Positions 28,078-37,335 are shown, counted from the first letter of the stretch. The stretch is 64,000 nt of DNA from RGIG4079 sp045531405 (GCA_045531405.1 JAZSDX010000066.1:6577-70576), one strand, 5' to 3'. The notes: generated by a model from the letters alone, not told the origin. Program-made: numbers and translations.

Positions 28078-30942
28078 CTATTTTTTAATGACTTTTTTTA
28101 CTACTACTTGACCATTTTCAATGGTTTTTACGATATAAACACCACTTGAAATATTGCCTTCAACGATGCGACCATTTAAATCGTAATAAGTAGCTTCGTT
28201 GTTTTCATCGATTTCAATAGTAGAAATGCCGGTGATTTCACCACTCACGAGTGTAGTAGGTGATTTTAATGAACCAAGTTTTTGTGCATATCTTACTGTT
28301 GAATTGACATCGATAAATTCTCCGGTATATTCGTTGTGGAGACGGAATGTTACAGTTTCACCGGCTTTTCCGGCAACATTAATCATCATTTTGCCATCTT
28401 TCACAACTTTGCCCATACCACGACATTCTCCGTCAACAAATGCGCCAATAGTGTAATCTTCGGGGTTGTCAAGGTCGGCAATTTGTGCTACGATAGCCAT
28501 GTTGTCGGCAAATTGTCGTGCATCATATTCCCATACACTATTTATATTAATAGGAGTTTTTGCAGAGAGTTTAGATTTTGTGCTATATAAATTATATGTT
28601 TGATTGCTAAAATCGGGCATATAATCAAAAGAGATGTTCATGTCTGATTCAGAGCTATTATAATAAATGTAGCCCTTACCGGCTTCAAGGGTAAAATCAG
28701 TACCAACCCAAGCTCCTTCGCTATATTCGGCAAAACAGGTTTTGCCAATAATAAGGTCGCCATCATTTGCATAGATATATTGAGAGCCTAATGAGTTTAA
28801 TTCATCTAAGGTCATATCCCATTCGTTGCTATATCCAAACCAAGTATAACCGGGTTTGATGGTTCTTTGTGGATAGCGTTCCCAATATGGTTTAGTTGAT
28901 TTCAATATGCAATTTGATGCATCTTCGTAGGTAGATTTGATTTTATACATACCTTCACTTGGTGATAAAGATGTAATGCCACCTAAGAATCCATAAACGG
29001 GATCGTTGTAAAGAAGCTCAGATTGAGAACGAATTTCTATAACTCGGTTGTTTTCATCAATGTTTAATTTTTCTAAATAGCTAAATGCTGGACTTTCAGG
29101 GTCAGAAAGGCTTATTTCTGTTGGAGCATAAATCCAATCCCAACCATTGCTGTTGAATGCAACCTCGGCAGGGATTTCAAGAACGCAATAGGTACTACCT
29201 TCTGAGCCACGAGGCATATATTGACCATTGTAAAGTACTCGCAATTCGACCGTTCCTGTGCCTGTACCGCGTATATTCCAAACTAATCCATTTCCTCCGT
29301 CGGCTGACGAGTATGTTGGCACGCCAAATCCTACAGGTTCAATGGTGGAGTTGAATTCAAATTCAACAAGATTTGGATCGAAATTGTCACCTGTCACGGT
29401 TAATTCAAACTCTGTATCGGCATATTTAGATATTACGAGGTATGTTGGGAATTCAATATCGGTAGGAGTTGTTACAATTACTTTTACTTCGACTGAAACT
29501 TCCTTATTTAATACAGATGTAATAATAAACGTGAATGTACCGTTCATTGTAGCATATTCGTTGACGATTGCATTTGCTGTTTCTTCGTCGGCGGGAGTGA
29601 TTGTATAGCTTTCACCTTCGTCATTTTCAGGGGTAATCTGAATTTGAGCACGAAGTGCATCATAGACATTTGTGTTTATATCCACATAAATCTCTTCGGG
29701 TGCAATAATTTCGGTGATAACAACAGTTACATCGCATTTGACTTGGGGATTATCGGTCGATACAACTGAAATTGTGTATTTCCCTGGCATACAGGCAATG
29801 TTGTCAACGATAGCATCAGAAGCCTCGGCAGGAATTTCAAGGTAGAATTCCTTATTTGTGGCATCTTCGGGTCCAACATTTACGTATGGAGAAATCATGT
29901 CCAAAATATTGTCACCAATTTTAGCTTGGAATGTCTGTTCTGAAACCCGTAGATATTCAACCGGTGCATATACCTCTACTTGAATTGTGGTATATACTCC
30001 GTTAGGACACCCTGAAACTATTTTTACATCAAATGTACCACCTTTTAATGCCACACCGTCATTATCAAAGATTTCGTCTTCTTCGGTTTCAAAAGTATAA
30101 TATTGCCATGAAGCATTGGCAGGTTCTATTGTGATGGCATTTTTAAGCTCTTCGATTTCATAGATGTTTTCACCTTTATTCATCTTAACAGTCTGTAACG
30201 AGCAATTAATTGCTGTTACCCAAATCATTTCTTCATCAATTGATAGCTGAATCTCAGTACTATAAATTTCTTGATATTCGGGAACACCGAGTTTTACTAA
30301 TAGTGTACCACCCCATGCTTCAGTTACTGTCAAAATATTGTTTTCATCAATTTGTGTAATAGGTTCTCCAGCTTCATTTGTCCATGTATATGTTAATGGA
30401 GTTTCTAACACAGATTCGCCTCTTTGGTCATGCCAAACATTACCTTGGTCATCACTGCCTGTATAATAGACTGTTATATAATTATTCAAGTCTATTTCTG
30501 CCGGCATCAAGGTTGTTATTTGAAGTGGCTCAGCAGAGAAACTAAAAGCAGTAGGTCTGTCAACATTTAAGACAAAAGGTACTTCGCTGACAGTCTCTCC
30601 GGTAAAAGTGGTAGTTTTAGTGCAACTAAAAAGAAGACCATAAGTTCTTTCAAACACTTTGAACGAAATGGTTTTACCCATGTCATCATCTCCACCTCTA
30701 ACACGCAATAAGAACATATTGCCCGCGTCGGTGTTAATGGTTGCTTCGGTTGCGGCTGCACGACATTCTCCATCAATGAATGCCGCAACTTCAACGTTGG
30801 TTGATAGTTCACCATTGACATTTACTTGCACATAAACCGGAGTTTCTGATGGAAAATCATTCTCCGATGGTGCAGTCCAATTCTGCGCTTTTATTGCCAA
30901 TGTTGACAATAAAACAAGCATTGATAACAAGACTTTTTTCAT
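28078..30942 (-). CDS. Secreted multi-domain protein with T9SS type A-like sorting tail
   Basis: A 954-residue protein, first gene of the leftward surface-protein block. The signal peptide (1-19, AIKAQ) is followed by VEVAAFIDGECRAAA (about residue 50), then several Ig-like modules (residues 130-600) with recurring strands such as VYTTIQVEVYAPVEYL and KYTISVVSTDNPQVKC. A C-terminal region contains YTIGAFVDGECRGMGKV (about 840), and the last 60 residues end TYYDLNGRIVEGNISSGVYI then VVVKKVIKK, the layout of a T9SS type A sorting domain. It is therefore predicted to be secreted across both membranes and surface-attached. The divergent gene encodes a hybrid sensor/AraC regulator. Confidence 0.75.
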   Translation of the reverse strand: MKKVLLSMLVLLSTLAIKAQNWTAPSENDFPSETPVYVQVNVNGELSTNVEVAAFIDGECRAAATEATINTDAGNMFLLRVRGGDDDMGKTISFKVFERTYGLLFSCTKTTTFTGETVSEVPFVLNVDRPTAFSFSAEPLQITTLMPAEIDLNNYITVYYTGSDDQGNVWHDQRGESVLETPLTYTWTNEAGEPITQIDENNILTVTEAWGGTLLVKLGVPEYQEIYSTEIQLSIDEEMIWVTAINCSLQTVKMNKGENIYEIEELKNAITIEPANASWQYYTFETEEDEIFDNDGVALKGGTFDVKIVSGCPNGVYTTIQVEVYAPVEYLRVSEQTFQAKIGDNILDMISPYVNVGPEDATNKEFYLEIPAEASDAIVDNIACMPGKYTISVVSTDNPQVKCDVTVVITEIIAPEEIYVDINTNVYDALRAQIQITPENDEGESYTITPADEETANAIVNEYATMNGTFTFIITSVLNKEVSVEVKVIVTTPTDIEFPTYLVISKYADTEFELTVTGDNFDPNLVEFEFNSTIEPVGFGVPTYSSADGGNGLVWNIRGTGTGTVELRVLYNGQYMPRGSEGSTYCVLEIPAEVAFNSNGWDWIYAPTEISLSDPESPAFSYLEKLNIDENNRVIEIRSQSELLYNDPVYGFLGGITSLSPSEGMYKIKSTYEDASNCILKSTKPYWERYPQRTIKPGYTWFGYSNEWDMTLDELNSLGSQYIYANDGDLIIGKTCFAEYSEGAWVGTDFTLEAGKGYIYYNSSESDMNISFDYMPDFSNQTYNLYSTKSKLSAKTPININSVWEYDARQFADNMAIVAQIADLDNPEDYTIGAFVDGECRGMGKVVKDGKMMINVAGKAGETVTFRLHNEYTGEFIDVNSTVRYAQKLGSLKSPTTLVSGEITGISTIEIDENNEATYYDLNGRIVEGNISSGVYIVKTIENGQVVVKKVIKK

Positions 30943-31257
30943 AAGTTTAATTGTTTTGATGTATAAATTAGTATTGTATTTCTCATTTTTTACAAATTTA
31001 GAGGAATGCCTACGATTAATACTTATCTTATTCTGCTATTAATTTATCATAAACTACCATTGTTAATATTTGAAATTTATCATAAACTACCATTTTGCAA
31101 ACTTATAATGTTGTTTATCAGAGAAATCGAATGATAAATTGCATATTTGGCTTGTAGCAAAAAAAATATCAATGGCTTCTTTTTGATTTAATTTTGTGTT
31201 ATATTTGTCTATGAAAACCGATGAAAACAATAAGTTTTACTATATATAATTTTATTA
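30943..31257. promoter_or_regulatory. Divergent control region between surface block and hybrid regulator
   Basis: A 315-bp AT-rich gap with no gene. It holds a -7-type element for the leftward block (TAAATTTG on the minus strand, 30993-31000) and one for the rightward regulator gene (TATATTTG, 31200-31207). Neither has a convincing -33 box. Between them are two copies of a 21-bp direct repeat and one inverted partial copy, described separately. Confidence 0.55.
31041..31094. repeat. 21-bp direct repeat with 33-bp period, candidate operator
   Basis: AATTTATCATAAACTACCATT occurs identically at 31041-31061 and 31074-31094, spaced by 12 bp, so equivalent bases are 33 bp (about three helical turns) apart. 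A partial inverted copy, AATGATAAATT, is at 31130-31140. Direct repeats on the same helix face are typical binding sites of AraC-family proteins, and the gene to the right encodes one. Confidence 0.75.
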
Positions 31258-34071
31258 ATGTTGAAAAATAATAAGAAAATTATCCTAAGGGTAATTTGTG
31301 CATTGAGTTTTCTTTCTTGCTTTTTTTCATGTCGAGAATTTGTAGAAGAAAATGATTTTTCAGAAGAGAAAAATCGTGTAGATAGTATTGCCCAACGATA
31401 TAATTATTCAATAGATAGTCTCACGATATTGAGGAATGATTATGAGCAAATGGGAAATAAGGTAGGGTTGATGTCCGTTTTAGGTTATTTAGGAAAGTCA
31501 TATCGGGAACAAAATAAATTTATCGATGCGATTGAAGCTCATGAGGCCGAATTAAATTTAGCAACAGAATTGAGGGATACCATTGAAATGATTCAAGCGT
31601 TAAATAATATTGGCACAAATCAACGAAGAGTGGGAATTCTTGACGAGGCGAGTAAATGCCATTTTTTAGCGCTTAACTTATGCGAAGAATATAAAGGAAA
31701 GAATAAGCTTAAGGCTAAGAAAAATAGGGTGATATCACTTAATGGAATTGGAAATATTAGTCTGAGAATAGGAGATAAAGAAACTGCTGATTCTGTTTTT
31801 CGTCAAGCGCTTGAAGGGGAATGTGAATTAGGAAGTGCATTAGGAAAGGCTATTAATTATGCAAATATAGGATCAATCTTTGAAGAAAATAATATGCTTG
31901 ATTCGGCATGGACCTACTATAGATATTCGATGAGGGAAAATGTTGTGGCAAAATCTGAATTAGGTATATCTTTGTGTTATGGCCATTTTGGTAATCTATA
32001 TGAAAAAGAGGGTAAAATAGAAGAAGCCATTAAGGAATATGAAAAAGCATATAAAAGGGAAGGAAAAATTGATGCTTGGCATTGGGTGGATTTGTGTTTG
32101 ACATTGGTAAATACACATATAAACCAAGGCAACTATAAAGAAGCCATTCGATTGCTCGATGAAGCAAAGGTTAAGGCTGAAGATGGTCGTTCACTTGATC
32201 ATTTAGCGTCTATTTATACCTCATATTATAAAATATACAATCAACAAGGAAATATTGCCAAAGCATTTGATGCTTATAGGTTAAGCAAAACCTATGCCGA
32301 TAGTATTATCAATTACCAAAAATTAATATCGGTTCAAAATGAAAGAGTAAAATATGAATATCATCGACGTCAGCACGAAATAGAACTACTAAATCAAGAA
32401 TACAATAAGGAACGCGAAATGCATACTTATATGGAGGTTTCTTTTTTGATTATTTTGTTGTTGTTGATAGGAGGGATAGCGTTGTTATATTATCTTCTAA
32501 AGGTTAAAAAGAGAGAACAACAAGCAATGGCACAGCTTGACAATGTGAGGAGTTCGTTTTATACCAATATAACACACGAATTTCGCACACCGTTAACTGT
32601 TATTATTGGTTTAGGCGAGCGAATTGCCGAGAATAATAAAGACGATAATTATGAAAATATTGGGAACACGATAGTAAGGCAAAGTAAAAACTTGTTATTG
32701 CTTATTAATCAAATTTTAGATGTTGCCAAACTGAAATCCAATGCTACACAACAAGAATATCGCCATGGGAATATAATAGGATTTATAAATGTGATATTAG
32801 ATGGAGCAAAAGAACTTGCAAATAGAAAAAATATAAACATTTCATTTAATCCTCAATTTAATACCGTGGAAATGGATTTTGTTCCCGATTATATGGTGAA
32901 AATCATGGGCAATCTCATCTCCAATGCTGTTAAATTTACTCCAAATAATGGAACTATCGAAATTTGTGCAGAAAGTAAATACAACAAATTCGTCTTGATA
33001 ATTAAAGATAATGGGAATGGAATCTCAAAAGAGGACTTACCATATATTTTTGATGCCTTTTATCAAGGGTGTACTCAATGTCGCTCAGCCGGATCCGGAA
33101 TTGGATTGTCGCTTGTTAAGCAACTCGTGGAAAATATGAATGGCTCGATTTCGGTCAAAAGTGATATAAATCGTGGTACGGAATTTGAAATAATATTGCC
33201 TTTGTCGCAAGTGGGACAAAAGGTATATCGTCTTGAAGAAGGTCCAATTATGAAAGATGTGTTTGCAAACGATGGCGACGAAATTTTAACGGAAGAATGT
33301 AACGATGAAACATTGACACGAATCCTAATAGTAGACGATAATAACGATATTTCTTCATTTATAGGTTCGGTGATTAACAATGCAAATATATCATATGCCC
33401 CAAATGGTAGAATTGGATTTGAGAAAGCTTTGCAGTTAGTGCCTGATATAATTATAACTGATATTATGATGCCAGAAATGGATGGTATTGAGATGTGCAA
33501 TAATATTCGCAATTCAGATATTTTAAATCATATTCCAATTATAGTAATATCGGCAAAAGCAACCGATGATGATAAAATAGAGGGAATAACAGCAGGAGCT
33601 GATGCATATCTCTATAAACCATTTAATCCTGATGAATTAAATGCTACGATTATGTCGCTTCTTGAACGGCGCAAAGCTATGCAAGAAAATATTTCAAGAA
33701 ATTTTGCTCATGATGAAAATCCTAATGAGAAATCGTCTTCATCCGACCAAGCATTCATTAATAAGGTAATTGATTTGATATATGCTCAGATGTCTGAGTT
33801 GAGAGTGAATGTCAACGAAATTGCCGATTCATTAAATATGACAGCAAGGCAATTCAATCGTAAAATAAATGCGATTACAGGTGAGAATGCTTCAAGATAT
33901 GTTCTTCAGGTGCGAATGACAAGAGCTAAACAGTTGTTAGACTCCAATAATGGATATACAATAGCCGAAGTCGCATATAAATGTGGATATGAAGAAACCG
34001 GAAACTTCACACGAGCATTCAAAACATTATATGACATTACTCCAACTCAATATCGCAAAATGCCGGAATAG
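31258..34071 (+). CDS. TPR hybrid two-component regulator (kinase, receiver, AraC HTH in one chain)
   Basis: A 937-residue one-protein signalling system. An N-terminal export signal with possible lipobox (FFSC) is followed by about six tetratricopeptide repeats (residues 70-350), which should lie outside the inner membrane. A transmembrane helix spans 391-415 (SFLIILLLLIGGIALLYYLL). The kinase has HisKA with H440 in THEFRTPL, then the ATPase domain with NLISNAVKFTP and DNGNGIS. The receiver has phospho-acceptor D735 (TDIMMPEMDG). The C-terminal AraC-type double HTH covers about 835-937 (ARQFNRKINAITG, CGYEETGNFTRAFK). Bacteroides hybrid systems usually sense with two-component propeller repeats; here TPRs replace them. 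It is divergent from the surface-protein block and probably controls it. Confidence 0.92.
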   Translation: MLKNNKKIILRVICALSFLSCFFSCREFVEENDFSEEKNRVDSIAQRYNYSIDSLTILRNDYEQMGNKVGLMSVLGYLGKSYREQNKFIDAIEAHEAELNLATELRDTIEMIQALNNIGTNQRRVGILDEASKCHFLALNLCEEYKGKNKLKAKKNRVISLNGIGNISLRIGDKETADSVFRQALEGECELGSALGKAINYANIGSIFEENNMLDSAWTYYRYSMRENVVAKSELGISLCYGHFGNLYEKEGKIEEAIKEYEKAYKREGKIDAWHWVDLCLTLVNTHINQGNYKEAIRLLDEAKVKAEDGRSLDHLASIYTSYYKIYNQQGNIAKAFDAYRLSKTYADSIINYQKLISVQNERVKYEYHRRQHEIELLNQEYNKEREMHTYMEVSFLIILLLLIGGIALLYYLLKVKKREQQAMAQLDNVRSSFYTNITHEFRTPLTVIIGLGERIAENNKDDNYENIGNTIVRQSKNLLLLINQILDVAKLKSNATQQEYRHGNIIGFINVILDGAKELANRKNINISFNPQFNTVEMDFVPDYMVKIMGNLISNAVKFTPNNGTIEICAESKYNKFVLIIKDNGNGISKEDLPYIFDAFYQGCTQCRSAGSGIGLSLVKQLVENMNGSISVKSDINRGTEFEIILPLSQVGQKVYRLEEGPIMKDVFANDGDEILTEECNDETLTRILIVDDNNDISSFIGSVINNANISYAPNGRIGFEKALQLVPDIIITDIMMPEMDGIEMCNNIRNSDILNHIPIIVISAKATDDDKIEGITAGADAYLYKPFNPDELNATIMSLLERRKAMQENISRNFAHDENPNEKSSSSDQAFINKVIDLIYAQMSELRVNVNEIADSLNMTARQFNRKINAITGENASRYVLQVRMTRAKQLLDSNNGYTIAEVAYKCGYEETGNFTRAFKTLYDITPTQYRKMPE

Positions 34072-34112
34072 GAATTAAACGTATAATTCGTACAATATAG
34101 CTGATAAACAAA

Positions 34113-34138
34113 AAAAGCCTCCAAAATTGGAGGCTTTT
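34113..34138 (-). terminator. Intrinsic terminator after tRNA-Arg
   Basis: The inverted repeat AAGCCTCCAA (34115-34124) / TTGGAGGCTT (34127-34136) is followed on the minus strand by seven T residues, directly downstream of the tRNA gene. It could also stop rightward transcripts of the hybrid regulator gene (four T on that side). Confidence 0.85.
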
Positions 34139-34140
34139 AG

Positions 34141-34214
34141 TGATCCAGGCGGGATTCGAACCCACGACCCACAGCTTAGAAGGCTGTTGCTCTATCCAGC
34201 TGAGCTACTGGACC
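34141..34214 (-). tRNA. tRNA-Arg (anticodon TCT)
   Basis: On the minus strand, GGTCCAG pairs with CTGGATC (one G-U) to form the acceptor stem. The D arm is GCTCAGCTGGATAGAGC. The anticodon loop CTTCTAA carries TCT (reads AGA). The T arm contains GGTTCGAATCC, and the discriminator base is A. CCA is not encoded. A TAACTTTG -7 element on the minus strand (34264-34271), with CTTG 20 nt upstream of it, probably drives the gene. Confidence 0.96.
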
Positions 34215-34296
34215 TACCTTGTATTTGAGCCTTTGCGACTCGTGCAATATTGTTTTGCGAGTGCAAAGTTAATGATTTCTTTTTATTTTGCCAAGT

Positions 34297-35181
34297 TTAA
34301 TTTAGACTATCAAGCACTTGGCGTATTTTTTCGTATGTGGTGATGCGTGTTGGTACTAACGGCAAACGCAATTCGTTTTCGATAAATCCCATGGCATTGA
34401 GCAAGCATTTCACTCCGGCTGGGTTGCCGTCAACGAAAAGAAGGCTAAACAATTCGGTGAAACGGTGGTGAATGAGAAGTGATTTCTCAAAGTCACCATT
34501 GAGTGCAAGTCGCACCATTTTGGCAAATTCTTTAGGGAATGCATTGCCGATAACTGAAATAACACCTACTGCACCGAGGGTAATAAGAGGGAATGTGATG
34601 CCGTCATCGCCTGATATTACCATGAAGTCTTCACGTTTATTTTTGATGATGTCGTCCATTTGAGTGATGTTTCCCGAGGCTTCTTTTACACCGATGATGT
34701 TTTCGTGGTCGCGAGCAAGACGAAGGGTTGTTTCGGCAGTCATGTTCACGCCTGTACGTCCGGGTACATTATAAAGAATCACAGGAATAGGCGATGCTTT
34801 AGCAATGGCGCTATAGTGTTGATAAATTCCTTCTTGAGAGGGCTTGTTGTAATAGGGAACAACCGAGAGTACAGCACTGAATGGGGTGAGGTCAGATGTC
34901 TTGAGCTCTTCGACGAGTGCCATCGTGTTGTTGCCTCCGATTCCTATAACAAGGGGAACGCGCTCGGCAACTCGTTCCACGATAAAGTCACGCACTTGGC
35001 GTTTTTCTTCGGCAGATAGGGTGGCAGTTTCGGCAGTAGTGCCGAGGACAACTAAGTAGTCAACCCCATTTTTTATTTGGTATTCGAGCAATCGAGCGAG
35101 TGCCTCAAAATCGATTGATTTATCTTGCTTGAAAGGGGTTATAAGCGCTACCCCCATGCCTTTTAGATTTATACGCGCCAT
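34297..35181 (-). CDS. dapA: 4-hydroxy-tetrahydrodipicolinate synthase
   Basis: The first committed enzyme of the diaminopimelate/lysine pathway; it condenses pyruvate with aspartate semialdehyde. I chose the ATG at 35181 (294 residues; MARINLKGMGVALITPF). The longer frame from 35274 would begin upstream of the promoter and add 31 residues not found in the family. The TIM-barrel motifs are LGTTAETATLS (family GTTGE region), YNVPGRTG with catalytic Tyr137, and GVKEASG with Schiff-base Lys166. It is a monocistronic leftward gene next to tRNA-Arg. A Glu-rich pyruvate-lyase paralogue is unlikely given these residues. Confidence 0.95.
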   Translation of the reverse strand: MARINLKGMGVALITPFKQDKSIDFEALARLLEYQIKNGVDYLVVLGTTAETATLSAEEKRQVRDFIVERVAERVPLVIGIGGNNTMALVEELKTSDLTPFSAVLSVVPYYNKPSQEGIYQHYSAIAKASPIPVILYNVPGRTGVNMTAETTLRLARDHENIIGVKEASGNITQMDDIIKNKREDFMVISGDDGITFPLITLGAVGVISVIGNAFPKEFAKMVRLALNGDFEKSLLIHHRFTELFSLLFVDGNPAGVKCLLNAMGFIENELRLPLVPTRITTYEKIRQVLDSLN

Positions 35182-35211
35182 AAAACTATGTGTGATAATT
35201 TCTTCAAGTTG

Positions 35212-35243
35212 CAAAGTTAGGAATAATAAGTTACCTCTACAAA
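35212..35243 (-). promoter_or_regulatory. Promoter of dapA
   Basis: On the minus strand, TTTG (35240-35243), a 20-nt spacer and TAACTTTG (35212-35219) match the Bacteroidota promoter. Transcription would begin near 35206, which makes the ATG at 35181 the only sensible dapA start. Confidence 0.75.
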
Positions 35244-35341
35244 TTATAAAGGCAAAACATCTATCATAATTCACAAAAATTGAACATCGTTAAGTCGGCA
35301 AATGTTATAATTACAAATTAATGATAAAATTTATAACTGTT

Positions 35342-35644
35342 ATGAAAAGTTTTGATGAAATTATTAGTGAATCACGTCCTACTGTCGTTGATTTCTTTGC
35401 CTCTTGGTGTGGCCCATGTGCTCGTCAGATGCCAATTATCGATAATTTTAAGGAAAAAATGGGAGATAAGGTAAATGTGATAAAAGTTGACATTGACCAA
35501 GAAACAGAACTTGCATCGCGATATCATATTCAATCGGTTCCCACAATTATGATATTCAAAAATGGCGAACTGATGTGGCGTGCGAGTGGATTACAAACTC
35601 ACACCGACTTGATGATGGCTGTCAATGGAGTAGAATGGCGATAG
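35342..35644 (+). CDS. Thioredoxin
   Basis: A small cytoplasmic thioredoxin of 100 residues, starting at the ATG at 35342 (an upstream in-frame ATG at 35321 would add seven residues, MIKFITV). It has the thioredoxin fold order, active site FFASWCGPCARQMP with redox pair C23/C26, the cis-proline SVPTIMIFKNGE and the buried Asp (VVDFFA). It has no signal peptide. It is transcribed rightward between dapA and a convergent transporter gene, with no partner reductase nearby. Confidence 0.93.
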   Translation: MKSFDEIISESRPTVVDFFASWCGPCARQMPIIDNFKEKMGDKVNVIKVDIDQETELASRYHIQSVPTIMIFKNGELMWRASGLQTHTDLMMAVNGVEWR

Positions 35645-35652
35645 ACTTTATG

Positions 35653-37302
35653 CTACATAAAGCATAGTACAAGAGCTTGAGCCACAACCACGCGCAAGAA
35701 CATTGTGAGTGGATACACCGTCGAATAGGCTACTGCCGGAGCATCATTGCCGGTTGAGTTGTTGGCATAGGCAAGTGCCGGGGGGTCGGTACATCCTCCC
35801 GACATGAGCCCCATGATAGTGAGGAAGTTGATTTTGTAATATCCACGAGCAATCGAGCCTACGATAATTAAAGGTATGAGCGTAATCATAAAACCCCAAA
35901 TCACCCACCACATACCGGTAGTATTGAATACTGTTTCGGAAAATCCTTGTCCCGATGAAATTCCCACCGAGGCCAAGAATAGGCATATCCCAAGTTCGCG
36001 CATGAGTAATGATGACGAAGATGATGTGTAGGTTATGAGGTGAAATTTATAACCAAATTGGCTCAATAGTATAGCCACAACAAGTGGGCCTCCGGCAAGT
36101 CCGAGTTTCATTCCCCATCCCACATCAATTGAGCCGAGAATGATACCAAACATAATTCCGATGAAAATTGTGATGAGGTTTGGCTCGTTGAGGCGTTTCA
36201 TTGAGTTGCCGAGTTTGCTTGCAAGGCGTTCGATGTCTTCGGGATTACCTACCACAGTAAGACGGTCGCCAATTTGTAGGCGAAGGTTTGGAGCTGCAAG
36301 CAAATCAACACCGGCACGGTTTACGCGAGTGGCATTGAGTTTATATCCCATGCGTAGGCGAAGCGAGCCAAGAGCAACACCATTATAATTGCCTTTTGTG
36401 ATGAGAATGCGACGCGATACAACTTGTGATGGCGCTGCGTTCCAATCCATCTCAACCTCTGGCCCAATAAGCGCTTTCATGCGATCTTCATCTTGTGCCG
36501 ACATTACGATATATAATTTGTCGCCACAGTGTATCTCAGTTTCGGCTTTAGGAATAATTACAGAACCGTCGGGACGCATTAATCGCGAAACTACAAAGTT
36601 GCATTGTATGATATCGTGTAAATTAACGAGGTTTTTGCCTTCAATGAGATTGTTTGCAACCTCAAAAGTTTTGATATGAGGCTTTAGTTGGCTATTTTCT
36701 TGTTCGTCTTCAATCTCTTTTACTTCTTTCTTAATATTTATGCGAAATAGAGCTTTGACGATAAACATTGCAAGGATAATGCCTACAACACCAAGAGGAT
36801 AGGCGGCAGCATATCCCATTGCCATAGTGTCGGCTTGTGCTACTGTTGCCGATTGTTGTGCTGCTGCAAGTCCAGGAGTGTTGGTTACTGCACCCGACAT
36901 CACACCCACGAGAGCCTCAATTGATGTTTTGCCATCTTCAAAGAAGTATATGCCTAATACGATTGCAACGTTGAGAACTATTCCCAGCACTGCCAACCCA
37001 TTAAGCTTCATGCCTCCCTTTTTGAATGATGAGAAGAATCCGGGTCCAACTTGTAGCCCAATAGAGAAGATGAATAATATCAATCCAAACTCACGAATAA
37101 AATGTAATACATCGTGGTTTACAACATATCCAAAGTGTCCCATGACGATACCAACAAATAACACAAAGGTAACACCAAGAGAAACACCAAAAAATTTGAG
37201 TTTGCCTAAATATACGCCAAGAGCAATAACAAATGAGTATAGCACAATAGTGCTTGCCAATGATTCATTGCCTGGGAAAAGTAGATTTTGTATCCAATCC
37301 AT
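35653..37302 (-). CDS. AspT/YidE/YbjL-family transporter with two TrkA-C domains
   Basis: A 549-residue inner-membrane protein. It is built from two membrane halves of about five helices each (residues 15-185 and 375-549) separated by two cytoplasmic RCK/TrkA-C domains (about 205-370; GDKLYIVMSAQDEDRM and GDRLTVVGNPEDIERL). Matching motifs TNTPGLAAAQQSA and SGGCTDPPALAYANN in the two halves show the internal duplication typical of the aspartate-alanine exchanger/YidE group. The substrate is unknown. A perfect 9-bp-arm inverted repeat lies in its leader, suggesting repression by a dimeric regulator. Confidence 0.9.
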   Translation of the reverse strand: MDWIQNLLFPGNESLASTIVLYSFVIALGVYLGKLKFFGVSLGVTFVLFVGIVMGHFGYVVNHDVLHFIREFGLILFIFSIGLQVGPGFFSSFKKGGMKLNGLAVLGIVLNVAIVLGIYFFEDGKTSIEALVGVMSGAVTNTPGLAAAQQSATVAQADTMAMGYAAAYPLGVVGIILAMFIVKALFRINIKKEVKEIEDEQENSQLKPHIKTFEVANNLIEGKNLVNLHDIIQCNFVVSRLMRPDGSVIIPKAETEIHCGDKLYIVMSAQDEDRMKALIGPEVEMDWNAAPSQVVSRRILITKGNYNGVALGSLRLRMGYKLNATRVNRAGVDLLAAPNLRLQIGDRLTVVGNPEDIERLASKLGNSMKRLNEPNLITIFIGIMFGIILGSIDVGWGMKLGLAGGPLVVAILLSQFGYKFHLITYTSSSSSLLMRELGICLFLASVGISSGQGFSETVFNTTGMWWVIWGFMITLIPLIIVGSIARGYYKINFLTIMGLMSGGCTDPPALAYANNSTGNDAPAVAYSTVYPLTMFLRVVVAQALVLCFM

Positions 37303-37335
37303 TGGAATATATAGTTATTTAGGTGTAAAATTATA

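Noticed and set aside
34140..34343. Plus-strand frame of 67 codons over the tRNA-Arg gene
   Set aside because: It is the antisense of the tRNA (QAGFEPTTHS pattern) running into the 3' part of dapA; not a gene.
35182..35274. N-terminal extension of dapA
   Set aside because: The extension lies upstream of or over the promoter boxes (35212-35243) and is not similar to the family; the ATG at 35181 gives the standard 294-residue enzyme.
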